The translations under genes and the position numbers were made by a program. A stretch of 64,000 nucleotides of DNA from Diploptera punctata. Lineage: Eukaryota; Arthropoda; Insecta; Blattodea; Blaberidae. Below are positions 11,241-23,238 of this stretch, piece after piece (position 1 is the first letter of the stretch; each line of letters begins with the position of its first letter). The notes beneath the pieces were generated by a model. The model saw only the letters and a list, made by a program, of their open reading frames with translations. It had not been told where the DNA came from and ran no database searches. The DNA lies in assembly GCA_030220185.1 (NCBI GenBank), contig JASPKZ010004571.1:372001-436000 (forward strand), written 5' to 3'.

Positions 11241-11434
11241 GTGTTGATTTTCTACTTTTCTTGTTATGTTCGTTATAACATATTCAACAGTTCTTGTTCG
11301 ATTACTATGGTCTAATATTATAGGCCTAACTTTAGCATATTTTAATATATTAGAATGCTACAGGCCTACAAGGGCCGAATAGAAAGTGATGGAGGGCCGT
11401 ATCTGGCCCGCGGGCAGTAGTTTGGAAGGCCCTG
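10824..11434. mobile_element. non-autonomous hAT element with 8-bp TSD
   Basis: The left end CAGAGCCGCCCAAACTT and the right end (complement CAGGGCCTTCCAAACT) are typical hAT terminal sequences, followed inside by CGCGGGCCA on both sides. The 8-base CTCTAGCG at 10816-10823 is repeated at 11435-11442. The 611-bp interior has an ATT array (about 11177-11240) and no transposase. Confidence 0.9.
11177..11240. repeat. (ATT)n inside the hAT element
   Basis: Clean trinucleotide run; it may be the tail of a LINE or SINE nested in the hAT element. Confidence 0.9.
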
Positions 11435-11442
11435 CTCTAGCG

Positions 11443-12120
11443 GCACCAATTTTTGTTTAATCGAAATCAGACTTGACATATTGCAAACAATTAAAAACAT
11501 GCGGGATAAGTAGATTCCCGGGCCACGCCGGATAATTAGCTCTTAGCATGTAGGCCTATTTATATTGTTGTGTTTTCTGAAGAAGTAAACATAATTAATT
11601 TTAATGATACTGTGGAATGGCGATCGTAATGAAATTGCAGTCCAGTATTTGCCTTGATGACTGAGGAAAACCAAGAAAAACAAGTTGGTCGACACTGAGT
11701 ATAAACCCGGCTACCTCCCGAATACAAGTTTTAAACATTGACTTTAATTATTGATTTTATACAGAATTATTCGATGTACAAAAAGAAAGATTTATCGTTA
11801 TAAAAACAATTCTTTAATACTGGGAGGTCACAGAAAAATGAACATTGCCGCCAATTGAATTTAAAATATAGCATATATACATCTGTGATTTTTATAAAAT
11901 GTTTTGTTAACGTACACAATGATATTGAAAATGTATTACCGTTTTGCACTTCGGTGGGATATTTTATAGCTCTTTGTTTCATATATTGATTTTAATTATA
12001 AATGATAAATGAATAGAGTTGCATTCAAAACCCTGAGCGTATAATGTCTAAAATAGTACGTATATCCAGATAGCGTTCATCAAACAAATAAATTCGATAT
12101 TAATAATTTAAATTTAAAAA
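11443..12120. other. mostly unassigned; SINE-7 relic at 11635-11720
   Basis: 11635-11720 is the complement of a tRNA-like block also seen at 50515-50680 (GAAAACCA..AAACCCG). The rest shows no recognised feature. Confidence 0.4.
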
Positions 12121-12156
12121 ATGAACAAATATTTTTGTATAATAATAATAATAATT

Positions 12157-12192
<36 letters not shown>

Positions 12193-12379
12193 TATTTATT
12201 CTGGCAGAGTTAAGGCCATAAGGCCCTCTCTTCCACTCAACCAGTACAAATACAAACAAATATTCGACAAATATAGATATACACTATACTAATTATAAAC
12301 ACTTAAAGATACAATAAATGTAACAATGTAAATGTCATGTACAAACAACATTTTATAGGGTAATAACAATAATGATACG

Positions 12380-12419
<40 letters not shown>

Positions 12420-12458
12420 TAATAATAATATAAATATGATACATTATACGGGAAACAC

Positions 12459-12503
<45 letters not shown>

Positions 12504-14085
12504 TACACTGGATAATAATGAAGTCGATTTTAGAGCAAATATAAATTTAGATTTCTTTTAAAAGATGCCAATGTCCGGCAGCCCCTTATTTCTTGTGGTA
12601 GGGAATTCCAGTTGCGAGAAGTGGAGATGCTATATGACATGGAGTGATGTGATGTCCTATGTTGCGGTATATTAAGTAAGAGACTATGTTGTGATCTTGT
12701 GTTTAAGTTATGGTTTGAGGATAGATACTGGAAACGGGATGATAAATAATTGGGAATCGAGGTATGTAGGATCTTAAATAGGAGAATTACACAGTGCGAT
12801 TTTCTTCTCTCTTTTAGATGTAGCCATGACAATTCGTGGAATAATGGAGAAATGTGATCGTATTTTCGAACATTAAATATGAATCTGATACACATATTAT
12901 GGACACGCTGCAGTTTGTCCGACAATCCGTCACTTATGTCAGTTAGTAGAACGTCACAGTAGTCAAAATGCGGCATCACTAAAGTTTGGATTAAAATTCT
13001 TTTAAGAGTTGTAGGAAGAAAATGTTTAAGTCGCTTTAGGGAATACATTATGGAGAAGATCCTTTTAGATGTTTGTTTTACTTGCTCATGCCATTTTAAA
13101 TTAGAATCTAAGTAAAATCCCAAGTTTTTAACGACGTCGGTATAAGGAATTTGTTCATTATCTAATATGACAGCCGGCATATTGCCATTGTTTATGAGGT
13201 GTAATTGCCTTGGATGTCCGATAATTATTGCTTGCGTTTTGTTTACATTTAGTTTCAGCCCATATTGTCTGGACCATAAAGATATATGCCTGAGGTCAGT
13301 GTTTACTTTGTCAATACATTCATTAATTTCGTCAGGCCTAAAGTGTGTGTAATCTGTAGGTCGTCAGCGTAAAGGTGATGCTTGCAGTTTTGTAGTTTCT
13401 TGGTCACGTCATTAATATAAATCGAGAAGAGAAGAGGAGCGAGGACGCCGCCTTGAGGTACCCCTTTCCTCACCAAGCGCCAGGAAGAAATGCGATTATT
13501 AACAGAAACTGATTGCTGACGATTAGTGAGGTAAGATGCAAACCAATCAAGGCAGTTTTCCGACAGATGTAGTGTCTTTAGTCTCGCTAGCATTAAGTCT
13601 ATATCTACTGTGTCAAAGGCTTTGCTGTAGTCGAGTAGGACTATTGCGGTGAGTTTGCTTTTGTCCATTGAGTCTCTTATGTCCTCTACAATGTCAAGTA
13701 GTGCAGTACTTGTGTGATGTCCTGTTCTAAAACCAGACTGATGTTCATCAAGTAAGTCGTGTGTGGTGAGGTAGTCTGTTAACTGTGAGTGTATTATGTG
13801 TTCCAGTGCTTTAGATAAACAGGGAAGAATACTAATTGGTCTATAATCATCGAGTGTTGTGGGAGTGTTTGATTTCGGTGTAGGACGAACTAGAGCCATT
13901 TTCCAGAGTCTGGGATAAGTCCCAGTCATTATAGAGGCATTAAAAATGTGGGTTATTGTTGGGAGAATAATGTCTATTATTTTTTGCAGGAGAGTTATTG
14001 TTATATTGTCTATTCCTTGTGCTTTAGATTTAATACGTAATACTGCTCTTTTGGCGTCATCAGGTGAGATATAGGAAAAAAAGAT
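12121..14085 (-). mobile_element. Jockey-A: Jockey/CR1-like LINE, 5'-truncated
   Basis: A 2-kb minus-strand insertion beginning in the RT fingers (SPDDAKRAVL, KAQGIDNIT near 14060) and ending in a 3' UTR and (ATT)n tail at 12140-12188. The 3' UTR holds an internal (ATT)n at 12382-12430, a (TA)n run at 12465-12500 and the terminal GGCC hairpin at 12211-12226. Its other copy at 17870-18801 shares the whole 3' UTR including the internal ATT block, so that block is part of the family. Confidence 0.9.
12530..14085 (-). pseudogene. Jockey-A reverse transcriptase and C-terminal domain
   Basis: RNA-directed DNA polymerase of a non-LTR retrotransposon. It acts with its own RNA at a nicked chromosomal site (family knowledge). 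RT motifs visible in order are LDDYRPISILP, SGFRTGHHT, LLDYSKAFDTVD (motif A aspartate), GVPQGGVLAPLLFSIYIND (motif B) and LYADDLQI (motif C, catalytic DD). The downstream frame (13180-12530) has LGFYLDSNLKW, LQRVHNMCIRFIF and PQEIRGCRTLASFKRNL. One frameshift near 13330 separates the two parts. Endonuclease and ORF1 are missing, so it cannot move alone. Confidence 0.9.
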
Positions 14086-14114
14086 ATTAATACATTTCTG
14101 AAAATAGTATTATT

Positions 14115-14525
<411 letters not shown>

Positions 14526-14689
14526 TAGACTTTTACTATCGTCAAATTCCTGTATACGACAATTAGGCTATGAATTAAATTCCCAGAAAGTAAATAAATT
14601 GTATGAATAAAAATCACGTATCAGTACATTTTACAAATATATTTCAGTCATGTTATGCAATACCGATGGTCTATTACTGGATACTAATA

Positions 14690-15205
14690 CCACATTTTGC
14701 TTTAACCTAATGGTTAAATATCCCACATGGAAAATTAAAAACATCTCTTTGAAGAAAAACCTTAGACTGTTTAACGTCAACGTAAAATCAGTCCTCCTCT
14801 ATGGTTGCGAAACATTGAAAGTTACGGAAGCAACAAGTAAAAAGTTGAAGACCTTTGTAAATAGATGTCTGAGGCGTATTTTAAATATAAGATGACCGGA
14901 AATAATATCAAATGAATAACTGTCGAGAAAAACCAACCAATCTCCAATATGTCACCAAATAAAACAAAAAAAAAAGTGGAATTGGATAGGCCACACATTG
15001 AGTAAACTAGACGGAGTCATCGAGAAGACTGCACTCGATTGGAATCCACAAGGAGTAAGAAAGAGGGGACGACCTAGGAAAACTTAGAAGCGATCAATAA
15101 AGGAGGAAACAAAGGAAATATGGAAAAGCTGAAAACAATTGAAATGACTGACTGGAAGCAGAGTACGTTGGAGGAACTTTACTGCTGCCTATATTCCATT
15201 TAGGA
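14690..15205 (+). pseudogene. LINE ORF2 C-terminal fragment, distinct family
   Basis: Reads LFNVNVKSVLLYGCETLKV, VNRCLRRILNI, WNWIGHTLSKLDG and ALDWNPQGVRKRGRPRKT, the post-RT domain found in many RTE/BovB-like proteins. Stops after NIR and at two later points break it. It ends near an AAATAAATCATAAATAAA stretch rather than a GAA tail. Confidence 0.75.
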
Positions 15206-15274
15206 ATTACAGGAAATAAATCATAAATAAAATAAATGGTTATCTTATTTACTTTTTATAAATAGATTTTTTTT

Positions 15275-15590
15275 TGCGGCTCGGTTGGCGCCAGCGGTTG
15301 GACGCTCGCCTCTCACCGTTGGAGTCCCGAGATCGAGTCTCGGTCACTCTATGTGGGTTTCGTGGCGGACGAAACGGAGCTTGGGCGGGTTTTTCTCTGG
15401 GTTTTCTTCTGTTTCCCCTGCCACAAATTCAGTCCACCATTTCACCATAGTCATCTCATCCATTTCGTTTAATTTCGTTCATCTGCCCCTGTGATCGTGC
15501 GTCAGGCGTGGTCGACCGGCACCCTTGTCATTCACAGACCTCTAAATATAAGGGACTTCATCTCATCTCATCCCTCGACCAGACCCTGAG
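15275..15590 (+). mobile_element. SINE-4 (tRNA-derived), single copy
   Basis: The head GGCTCGGTTGGCGCCAGCGG and the B-box-like GATCGAGTCTCGG lie about 45 bases apart, as in a tRNA-derived pol III promoter. The end is (TCATC)n-like at 15560. No second copy in the window, so the assignment rests on the head. Confidence 0.6.
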
Positions 15591-15707
15591 TTAGACACGA
15601 ATTGAAGATATAATATTATTTATATTTTATGTTCAAATAATATAATAATAATAATAAAAATAGTAACAATAATAATAATCTTCATCTTCATCTTCACTTT
15701 CTGGTTT

Positions 15708-15724
15708 AGGCAAGAGTTGCCTGC

Positions 15725-15779
<55 letters not shown>

Positions 15780-16145
15780 TACAAAAAAATGCCTTACATC
15801 TAAATTACAATAAACATAAATATGTATGGTACGTCTACAATAACATTATTATTTATAAAATATTTAATTCAATCTAGAGTTAATGATTGAAATATAAAAT
15901 GCACAAGATATAAATGTCTGATAAAAAAATATTAATGACATAGAATAAATTTAGTGTCGAGAAAAATTAATTATTTAACAACATGTATTTGTATAAACGT
16001 GACTTAAAAGTGCCAAGTGTGCGGCAACCCCTGATATCTTAAAGAAGGAAATTCCAGGATCGGGCAGAGGCTACTGTGAAGGAAGTAGAATAAGAGGAAG
16101 TGTTATGAAGAGGGATTGTTCGCAGATATGCGGATTTTACTTTCT
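15708..16145 (-). mobile_element. Jockey-B 3' fragment
   Basis: Minus strand encodes SYSTSFTVASARSWNFL and DIRGCRTLGTFKSRLYKYM, a near match to the Jockey-B C-terminus at 5760-5890. The 3' UTR and an AAT array at 15720-15778 follow. Just beyond the tail is AGGCAA-CTC-TTGCCT (15708-15722) followed by GAAGAT repeats, a hairpin-plus-tail of a second retroelement. Confidence 0.75.
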
Positions 16146-16149
16146 ATTG

Positions 16150-16748
16150 ACATAATATGTTTGTTGCGCCAAATTAAATCTTTCATATTTGTGCTGCTTT
16201 ATCAGCTTGTTTCTTTACTTCTTTTGTTAAAATGTTAGTGTTTGTTATTAATACACCTAAATAATTAGATTCTGATACTTGTTCCGTAATTTTTCATTCA
16301 ACTTCTAATTTACATCTTACTGGTTCTTTTAATATTGTTAAGCATTTTGTCTTATTCGTATTAATTTTCATATTGTATTTTCTGGCATTTATATTAAATT
16401 GATGTTAAGATCTTTGTAAATTATCTTCAGATTCTGAAAGGAGAATGACATCATCTGCGTAACATATCAAGTGAAATCTACTGTTTCCCATTTTATAACC
16501 CGAACATGGTGGTATGTTTTCAATAATTGTATCCATTATAATATTGAATAAGAATGGACTTAAAGAGTCACCTTGCCTGATGCCCTTTGTGAGCGTTATT
16601 TCTTCAGTTTGCTGTTCTTTTACATTTTTTACTGTTTTGCAGTGTGTGTTAATTGATATTATTGCTCTAATCAGTTCATTAGTAATTTCATTATCTGTCA
16701 AGATATGCACAACATCTTCAAGCTGCGCTCTATCTTCTTCTTCTTCTT
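16150..16748 (-). pseudogene. LINE reverse transcriptase fragment
   Basis: The minus-strand frame 16710-16405 has KGIRQGDSLSPFLFNIIMD (motif B) and YADDVILLSESEDN (motif C). Beyond a stop it continues with MKINTNKTKCL and SNYLGVLI. It is bounded on one side by another LINE's GAA tail and on the other by Jockey-B sequence, so it has been cut at both ends. Confidence 0.8.
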
Positions 16749-17340
16749 CACGGTTTAGGCTTATTTACTAGCCTGTTCCGGCTCCAAATTGCTGCTCTTT
16801 CCATCTTTTCTTTGATCTTTCCAAATTTCTTCTTCTTCGTGGTGAATAGCTGTATGCTGCTTTTGGTATTCTATTCTCAGTCATCCTTGCCAAGTGTTCT
16901 TTCCAGTTTGTTCTGTATTTCTCTATTGTTGTGTTTAATTCATCTATTTTTAGTTGTTGTCTTATTTCTGTGTTATGTTTTTGTCTGTTCTTTGATATCC
17001 TGCTATTGGTCTGAGGAATCTCATTTCAGCAGCTTGTATTCTGGCTGATTATTATGTTGTCACTGTCCATGTTTCGGATCCATAAGTAATAACAGGCACT
17101 GCCATTGTCTTGTATAATTTCATTATAGTCTTTCCTGGCTTTATTTTTCAAATTTCTTTTTAGTGTTCCTATTATATAATTAAACTTTTTTAGTTTGTTA
17201 TTTATATCTGTTTCCGCTGTGTATGATATTTCGCAACCTAGGAACTTATATCTTACCACTTGTTCTATTGGTTTATTTTCTAATATTATCTTTGTCCGAA
17301 CTGAATGAGCGCCCTTGAAGGTCATTGTTTTTTATTTTTG
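16749..17340 (-). pseudogene. LINE-G post-RT fragment, GAA-tailed
   Basis: Minus strand reads KGAHSVRTKIILENKPIEQV, FLGCEISYTAETDINNKLKK and LKRNLKNKARKD, the same subfamily as 54450-55054. The terminal hairpin AGGCT..AGCCT lies at 16757-16774 and the GAA tail (TTC on plus) at 16736-16750. Frames are broken after about 100 codons. Confidence 0.85.
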
Positions 17341-17725
17341 TGAGGATATTTCCATGTTGTACTTTTTTGATATTTAATTTAGTTTATATAGCATTCTTTG
17401 TAGTTCGTCCTCTGTTTTTGTTATTAGCTGCACTCTATCAAAAGCTTTAAATAACAGTTGCGAATATTAAATTAATAAGCTTAGTTCTTCTGTATCAAGT
17501 CGTGTCGCTTTAAGGCCCGGAAGATGTGATCACGTAAAAATATCTACAGAGGGAGAGATTAAACTATGGAAAAGGGAGAGTTTCTAAGTGCAAAGTGTTC
17601 TTAAGCATCAGTCCGGAATCTCTAAATTCGAGTTTATATTTTCCGACGACTATAAAAACTCATAGTTTGGATACAACTAACCTCAATGAAACGACTTGAA
17701 ATGAAGGTAAAAGTAAAGTTGTATA
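17341..17725. other. unassigned
   Basis: The first 120 bases may be more LINE-G sequence in minus orientation; the rest is not recognised. Confidence 0.35.
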
Positions 17726-17868
17726 AAATTCATGATGTGTTCTGTTGAGGTATAATTCAAAATTAAAATATAAAATTATGGAATATTCACCTGAAAGGTC
17801 CGTCTCCTCAATTAATTATTTAACTGTAGCGCTTTCGGGACTTGTCCCATCATCGGCAGGATTCAAAA
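17726..17868 (-). mobile_element. PLE-like terminal fragment with hammerhead-like core
   Basis: Shares AGGTCCGTCTCCTCAA and the CGGGACNNGTCCC stem block with 56060-56215. It ends abruptly against Jockey-A at about 17868. Confidence 0.55.
17822..17862 (-). ncRNA. hammerhead ribozyme-like core (degenerate)
   Basis: Minus strand has CCGATGA, a GGGAC/GTCCC stem, GAAA, a short GCGC stem and then TAC. This is the order of a type I hammerhead with a very short stem III. The catalytic box has a U-to-C change (canonical CUGAUGA) and one extra base precedes stem II, so activity is doubtful. Confidence 0.45.
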
Positions 17869-17869
17869 C

Positions 17870-18453
17870 AGCGTCTCAAAAATCTTCTTCCTGCAGCTGT
17901 TAAAAGAAATTTAATTCAAACCTTAGTGATGCCGCATTTTCACTATTGTGACCTTCTACTAACTGACATAACTGACGGATTGTCGGACAAACTGCAGCGC
18001 GTCCATAATATGTGTATCAGATTCATATTTAATTTTCGAAAATACGATCACATTTCTCCATTATTCCACAAATTGTCATGGCTACATCTAAAAGAGACAA
18101 GAAAATCGCACTGTCTAATTCTCTTATTTAAGATCCTACATACCTCGATTCCCAATTATTTATCATCTCGTTGTCCAGTATCTATCCTCAAACCATAACT
18201 TAAACACAAGATCACAACATAGTCTTTTGCTTAATATACCGCAATATAGGACATCACATCACTCCATGTCATATACTGTCTTCACTTCTCGCAACTGGAA
18301 TTCCCTACCACAAGAAATAAGAGGCTGCCGGACATTGGCATCTTTTAAAAGAAATCTAAAACTATATTTGCTCTAACGTCGACTTCATTATTACCCAGTG
18401 TAAGGTACATATATTAATTGGTGTTTCTCGTATAATTTATCATTTTTATATTA

Positions 18454-18486
<33 letters not shown>

Positions 18487-18741
18487 CATAATTATTATAT
18501 TATCATTATCACTATCATTATTATTATTATTTATTATTATTACTATCGTAAGTATTATTAGTGTTATTATCGTATAAAATGTTTGTTTGTACATGATATT
18601 TACATTGCTACATTTAATGTATCTTTAACTGTTTATAAATAGTATAGTGTATATCTATATTTGTCAAATATGTATTTTTATTTGTACTGGTTGAGTGGAA
18701 GAGAAGGCCTTATGGCCTTAACTCTGCCGGAATAAATAGAA

Positions 18742-18742
<1 letters not shown>
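17870..18742 (+). pseudogene. Jockey-A copy 2 (C-terminal domain and 3' UTR)
   Basis: Encodes KNLLPAAVKRNLIQTLVMPH, LSDKLQRVHNMCIRFIF and LSWLHLKETRKSH, about 90 percent like 12530-13100 by eye, then a frameshift near 18180. The 3' UTR contains the family's internal ATT block (18459-18560), the AAGGCC/GGCCTT hairpin at 18704-18719 and an AATAAAT. Confidence 0.9.

Positions 18743-18801
<59 letters not shown>
18743..18801. repeat. (ATT)n tail of Jockey-A copy 2
   Basis: Starts eight bases after the AATAAAT signal. Confidence 0.9.
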
Positions 18802-19289
18802 CCTTAATCTTTAGTCCAGAATCACCCAGCCAAGATTTTTAAAATTTTCTAAGGTTATAAAAAACCATCACTTAGTAATAATGTGGGTGAAAAGAATCAT
18901 GCTAATTAAGCTAAACGAGACGATATTAAGTGAATGAAACAAAAACGTCCGAAGTGGATCTGATTAGATCAAATTATGGAACGTTATGGAAAAAAGTAAT
19001 TACAATAAACAAGCATTCTCTGGTTTCCCAATAATACAATTAACTGCGATTCGTGATCAAATGATCACTTCAGTAATACAATGAAACAAGACAAGGATTG
19101 TACAGCCGTAACCGACTCGCTTTAACATTCTCTATTATGTTCCATTATGGATTAAAATATTGGATTAACTTTAATCAATCATGACGAGCCATCCTACCAC
19201 ACACACACAAGTTTTTTTTTTTTTTTTTGTTACAAACCGAGAAGTAGCATTTTTTAAATAACTTCAAATGCACTTATTTTCGCTTCTAA
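18802..19289. other. unassigned; contains T18 run at 19211
   Basis: No repeat or coding signal recognised apart from a CA-rich run and the T18 tract. Confidence 0.4.
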
Positions 19290-19300
19290 AGTTCTTTACG

Positions 19301-20195
19301 GGTTTCTTATTCGCACTTGGCACGATAATTATCCTTAATTTAGATAATTATTCCAGAGATGAAAATTTAATAAATCAAGGAGTTCGACAAGGGTGTACAT
19401 TATCACCTACATTGTTTAATATATATTTTGACGAGGTTACATGAAAATGGAAAAAGTCCAATTGGAATACAAATTAATAAGGAAATGTATATGAATATTT
19501 TAATGTATGCAGACGATCTGGTATTTATACAGAAGTCAGAGGAACATTTACAAATAGTCATTTACACGTTGAATCAATTAGAACTCTTTATAATTTTAAA
19601 GTCTCGACTTAAAGAACTAAAATTATGGCTTTTCAGGGCAAACTGCCAATCAGAGCAAAATTAGCAATCAATAATGAAATAATAAAACAGATAGCACACT
19701 TTACTATCTTGATTCAGATATAACACATAGCTATGATTGGATTATACATAATAAATTAAACCGATATCAAATTATATGCGGCACCATAAGAGGAATCCTC
19801 CAAAAGACACGAAGAGTAACTCAGCTCAGGTTTTATAAAATTATGCCTGTTCTGTTCTTTTGTATGGATCTGAATCTTGGGTACTTACAAAAAAAGATAT
19901 CTCACACATTCAAGCCACTGAAATAAAATGTTTAAGATCCGTAAAATGGATAGAGTACATTATGAGTCAATAAGAAACGAACTGGAGATATTTGCAATAC
20001 TCGATAAACTAGAAGAGCACACATGCCGATGGAAAGAACATTTAGACAGAATGGACAATACAACATTACCTAAAACGATCAACATTTACAAACCGCATGG
20101 GAAAATATGTTTGGGACGGCCAAGGAAACGATGGACTTCAGATCGGAACAGGTCGCATTGACCTAATCCTGGAAAGGAAGAAGAAGAAAAGAAGA
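19301..20195 (+). mobile_element. LINE-G with RT motifs, 11-bp TSD
   Basis: AGTTCTTTACG at 19290-19300 and 20196-20206 flanks this insertion. It encodes VRQGCTLSPTLFNIYFDEV (motif B) and MYADDLVFIQKSEEHL (motif C). After stops and frameshifts come YGSESWVLT, RMDNTTLPKTINIYKPHGK and RPRKRW. The terminal hairpin AGGTC-GCATT-GACCT at 20150-20164 precedes GAA repeats. At least four frame breaks. Confidence 0.92.
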
Positions 20196-20279
20196 AGTTC
20201 TTTACGCTTTAGTTGGGCAAAGTAAATATTATATCTGTGAACGCCGTTATTTTTACACAGAAACTGTTTCCGTTTTACA

Positions 20280-20660
20280 GTCATACAAAAACCCATCAAG
20301 GCTCGCATATGAGCTGGCCAAGGAAACATTTTACATAGAAGATCTGAGACTCAGCCTACCATCTACCGGAGCCAGCAACAAGCTACTAAAACGGAGAAGA
20401 ATGAAAAGAGCGGAGATAGATATCGACTTCTATGGGACGACTGCAATGATCGATCGCAACTGGACCAAGGACACACCATTACAAGACTAGCCATTCACGG
20501 CTTCCACCACAAATTATGCAAGAACAAGACATTCCACACCCCGAATGACCAATGTGTGTGTGAATTGTGCGGACAGAGATGTAACCAATATCATATCACC
20601 GAGTGCTGTGAAAGAACAAAATCGATCTCCGAATATAGCAAAGAATAATACCCATTCTGG
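20280..20660 (+). pseudogene. possible LINE C-terminal fragment with CCHC-like motif
   Basis: Across frame changes this reads RLAYELAKETFYIEDLRLSL, WDDCNDRSQLDQGHTITRLA and CELCGQRCNQYHITEC. The last is a C-x2-C...H-x3-C pattern like the zinc-binding end of some LINE ORF2 proteins. It could equally be a decayed host exon. Confidence 0.35.
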
Positions 20661-20835
20661 TGAACCTTCCATATTTAAAAACACTAAACTCGTTACTTTG
20701 TTAGCTGCTCTATCATTAGGCTTACGGCAGATGTTTATTTTTATTTTTTATTTTTTTGTATTTTCATTAAGTTTAAACCGAGGAATGTTTGCAAGTTTCC
20801 AAAATGAAAGTATTTAAATATCACCTAGTAACTAA

Positions 20836-21625
20836 CTAACTAACTCACGGGCACTATTTAACCCGTAGGATCATGGCCACGCGGACATAAGCTCTCCATA
20901 CATCCTTATCCTGAGTTAATGTTTTCCAATCATTCCCTGTATAATCTACTTCCCTCAAATAATGGTTAATGTTATTCTCCCACCTATTCTTGGTCTACCT
21001 ATTGGACGTCTTCCCTCTGGTTTTCCTACAAGAAGCTTCCATGCACCTCTTTCATTCCCCATTCGTGTCACATGTCCTGCCTATCGCAATCTACGAGACT
21101 TAACTGTTCTTATATCTGCCTTGCTAAAAAACCATGTAGTTCATTGTTATTTTGTCTTCTCCATTCACCTGTCTGTGCATCTCTCCTTGGTCCAAAATTT
21201 TCATAAGAACTTTACTCTCACAAATACTCGTGATATATTTTCCTCCCTTAAAGTAAGAATCCATGTTTCACATCCACATAGTATAACTGGTAGAATAACA
21301 GTTATATATATGGTCATCATCCTTATCATTATCATCCTTACCATTATCATTATCATCATCATCCTTCACCGGTGTGGAAAGCAACGGGAAGCTACCACAC
21401 CTACACAATTCCCTAGTAAAGCTGCAAGCATAGCATGAAAATGCTATGATTGCAGTGAAGGACCTGCCTTCGGGCAGAATTACTATGGATGGATGGATGG
21501 ATATTTTCAGTTTAACGTTTTTTGAAAGGAGATGGGACGTCAAGAGTCTATGCAATGCATAATACCACCTAGTAAACCATTCTTATTAGAGATACACAAA
21601 GCAAATTTTCTAAAGAGGAGAATCT
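20836..21625 (-). pseudogene. RTE-A 3' portion, interrupted by a SINE-1
   Basis: Minus strand encodes the RTE-A C-terminus (complement of CATACATCCTTATCC is the RDVWRAY-type region) and ends in (GTTA)n tail TTAGTTAGTTAG next to 20836. The same LINE continues to the right of the SINE at 21312-21503, from the KIYKTIILPVILYGCETW region upstream. Heavily mutated. Confidence 0.85.
21312..21503 (+). mobile_element. 5'-truncated SINE-1 nested in RTE-A
   Basis: Only the 3' half is present: TCATC repeats, CACCGGTGTGG, the CATAGCATGAAAATGCTATG hairpin and a (GGAT)n end. The tRNA-like head is missing. It interrupts the LINE within its ATATATTTTCAG block. Confidence 0.9.
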
Positions 21626-21867
21626 AATTTAAATTATAATTGTTTCTTGACCTTTATTCATTACTTAAAATGAAAAATCGTTACGAAATTCTAAATTCGA
21701 CACTGAAACTTCGGTGAATTGTATTCTTACTGTACTACATTTAACTGCTTTGTTGGGCAAATATATTGCATTTGTTGTAATGTATGGTATGTATCTATTT
21801 ATGTATATGCTCCATGTGTCCCGCGTGAGGACACGAGTGCTCCCTAGCGGGAGCAAACTAATTTAGT
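21626..21867. other. unassigned
   Basis: AT-rich, with no shared repeat noticed. Confidence 0.3.
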
Positions 21868-22165
21868 CATGCTTATTTACCTATAGACGCCGACGAGTGA
21901 CATGTGGTTAGCACATCGCCTCAATAAAACAACTAAGGTATCACTTAGATGGATGAAGGTCGATTGTGTTTTGCACAGAGGCCTTTTTATTCAGGCTTGC
22001 GGTTCTTTAACGAGCCTGAAAATCTTCATACTCAGGACTCATGACTTAGGTCCCTCCCGGAGGACTTACCCCTAGGATTCTTCCATTCTAAAAATATATC
22101 GATCCTTGTTGGGATTGAATCCGACCCTCGAGACCAGATCCAAGGAACATAACCATTGGCCAACA
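21868..22165 (-). mobile_element. SINE-2, diverged copy
   Basis: Matches 7225-7552 along its length (CCTCCCGGAGG, AGGAACATAACCA, GAGCCTGAAAATCTT). The B-box region is mutated (TTGGGATTGAATCC on plus). Confidence 0.75.
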
Positions 22166-22809
22166 TTAATATGTTTAGTAATGTATTTTTAAGCACAAAT
22201 TACACTGAGCAACAATTTTTTTTTGTCTCAGAAAAAAAAAGTGATTCTGATAGTATTTTTTCTCCTGAATTCAAATATGATATCGGTTTTTCTCAATCAC
22301 GCAAGGTTTCCGAGAGACAGGAATTTATATTTTTAAACACTTTAATATTTTCTACATTCGTAACTACACAATATTCGAACATTCGGACTCTCCTAGAAAG
22401 TAAGAAATTACGATTTTCTGCTATATTTCGCCTGTGGAGCATCCCTCTAGATGGTCCAACAATAATCAGTCAGGATATTAGGATTCCATTTGCCTTGATA
22501 TCTCTTTTCCATAGCTGAAATCTCCTGACTTAGCTCATTTGGTTTAATTTTAGAATGTACAAATGGACGAAAAAACGTTAATTAAAATAATTATTTAAAT
22601 CCATTAATTGAAATTGAAATAAAAAACTGTAGGTGATGGAGAAATTCCGAAAACATGTTTGAAAACACGATAAAAAACTGCATTAAGTACAACTATTGGT
22701 ACTCATGAGACAAAAATCATGTTGACCAGTGTAATGGTTGGTTATAGGAACCTGAGGTGCCAACGGGACACAGTTATTTTTCTATCCATGTACTTGCATG
22801 TTGAACAGA
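22166..22809. other. unassigned
   Basis: A 108-codon plus-strand frame (ends 22518) has low-complexity serine/phenylalanine-rich sequence and no motif I recognise; the surrounding T- and A-runs suggest non-coding DNA. Confidence 0.35.
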
Positions 22810-22820
22810 GATTTTTATGT

Positions 22821-23159
22821 CCATCCATAGTAATTCTGCCCGAGGGCAGATCCTTCACTGCAATCATAGCCATTTTCATGCTATGCTTGCAGCTTTACTA
22901 GGGAATTGTAGGTGTGATAGCTTCCCGTTGCTTTCCACACCGGTGAAGGATGATGATGATGTGATAATAATAAGGATGATGATGATGGCCATATGATTTC
23001 GGGGACCGTTTGGGCCTTAAAGTTTTCCTGACATCCGTCTTACAGGCGAGGAAAAACCCCGATAAAAACCTCACCCAGAAAAACTGCCCCGACCGGGGAT
23101 CGAACCCGGGCCCGCTGCGTGACAAGGCAGCACGCTATCTCGAGACCACAGCGGTGGAC
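22821..23159 (-). mobile_element. SINE-1, subfamily A, with 11-bp TSD
   Basis: Full-length and flanked by GATTTTTATGT at 22810-22820 and 23160-23170. This fixes the element ends: CCATCCATAG on the 3' side and CAGCGGTGGAC on the 5' side (plus-strand spelling). Confidence 0.95.
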
Positions 23160-23202
23160 GATTTTTATGTGTCAATCTAAAATCTCTCTCTTAACCAACA
23201 TA

Positions 23203-23238
23203 AGTACGAGGCGTGTTTTTAAAGTAAGTTCCGAAAGG
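23203..23238 (+). mobile_element. orphan mariner terminal repeat
   Basis: TACGAGGCGTGTTTTTAAAG followed by TAAGTTCCG matches the familiar start of insect mariner elements, with the TA target included. I found no partner end or transposase frame in the following 450 bases, so it is a relic. Confidence 0.55.

Noticed and set aside
22156..22518. 120-codon plus-strand frame as a gene
   Set aside because: Homopolymer-rich, without motifs, and inside AT-rich DNA next to a SINE; chance is the simpler explanation.
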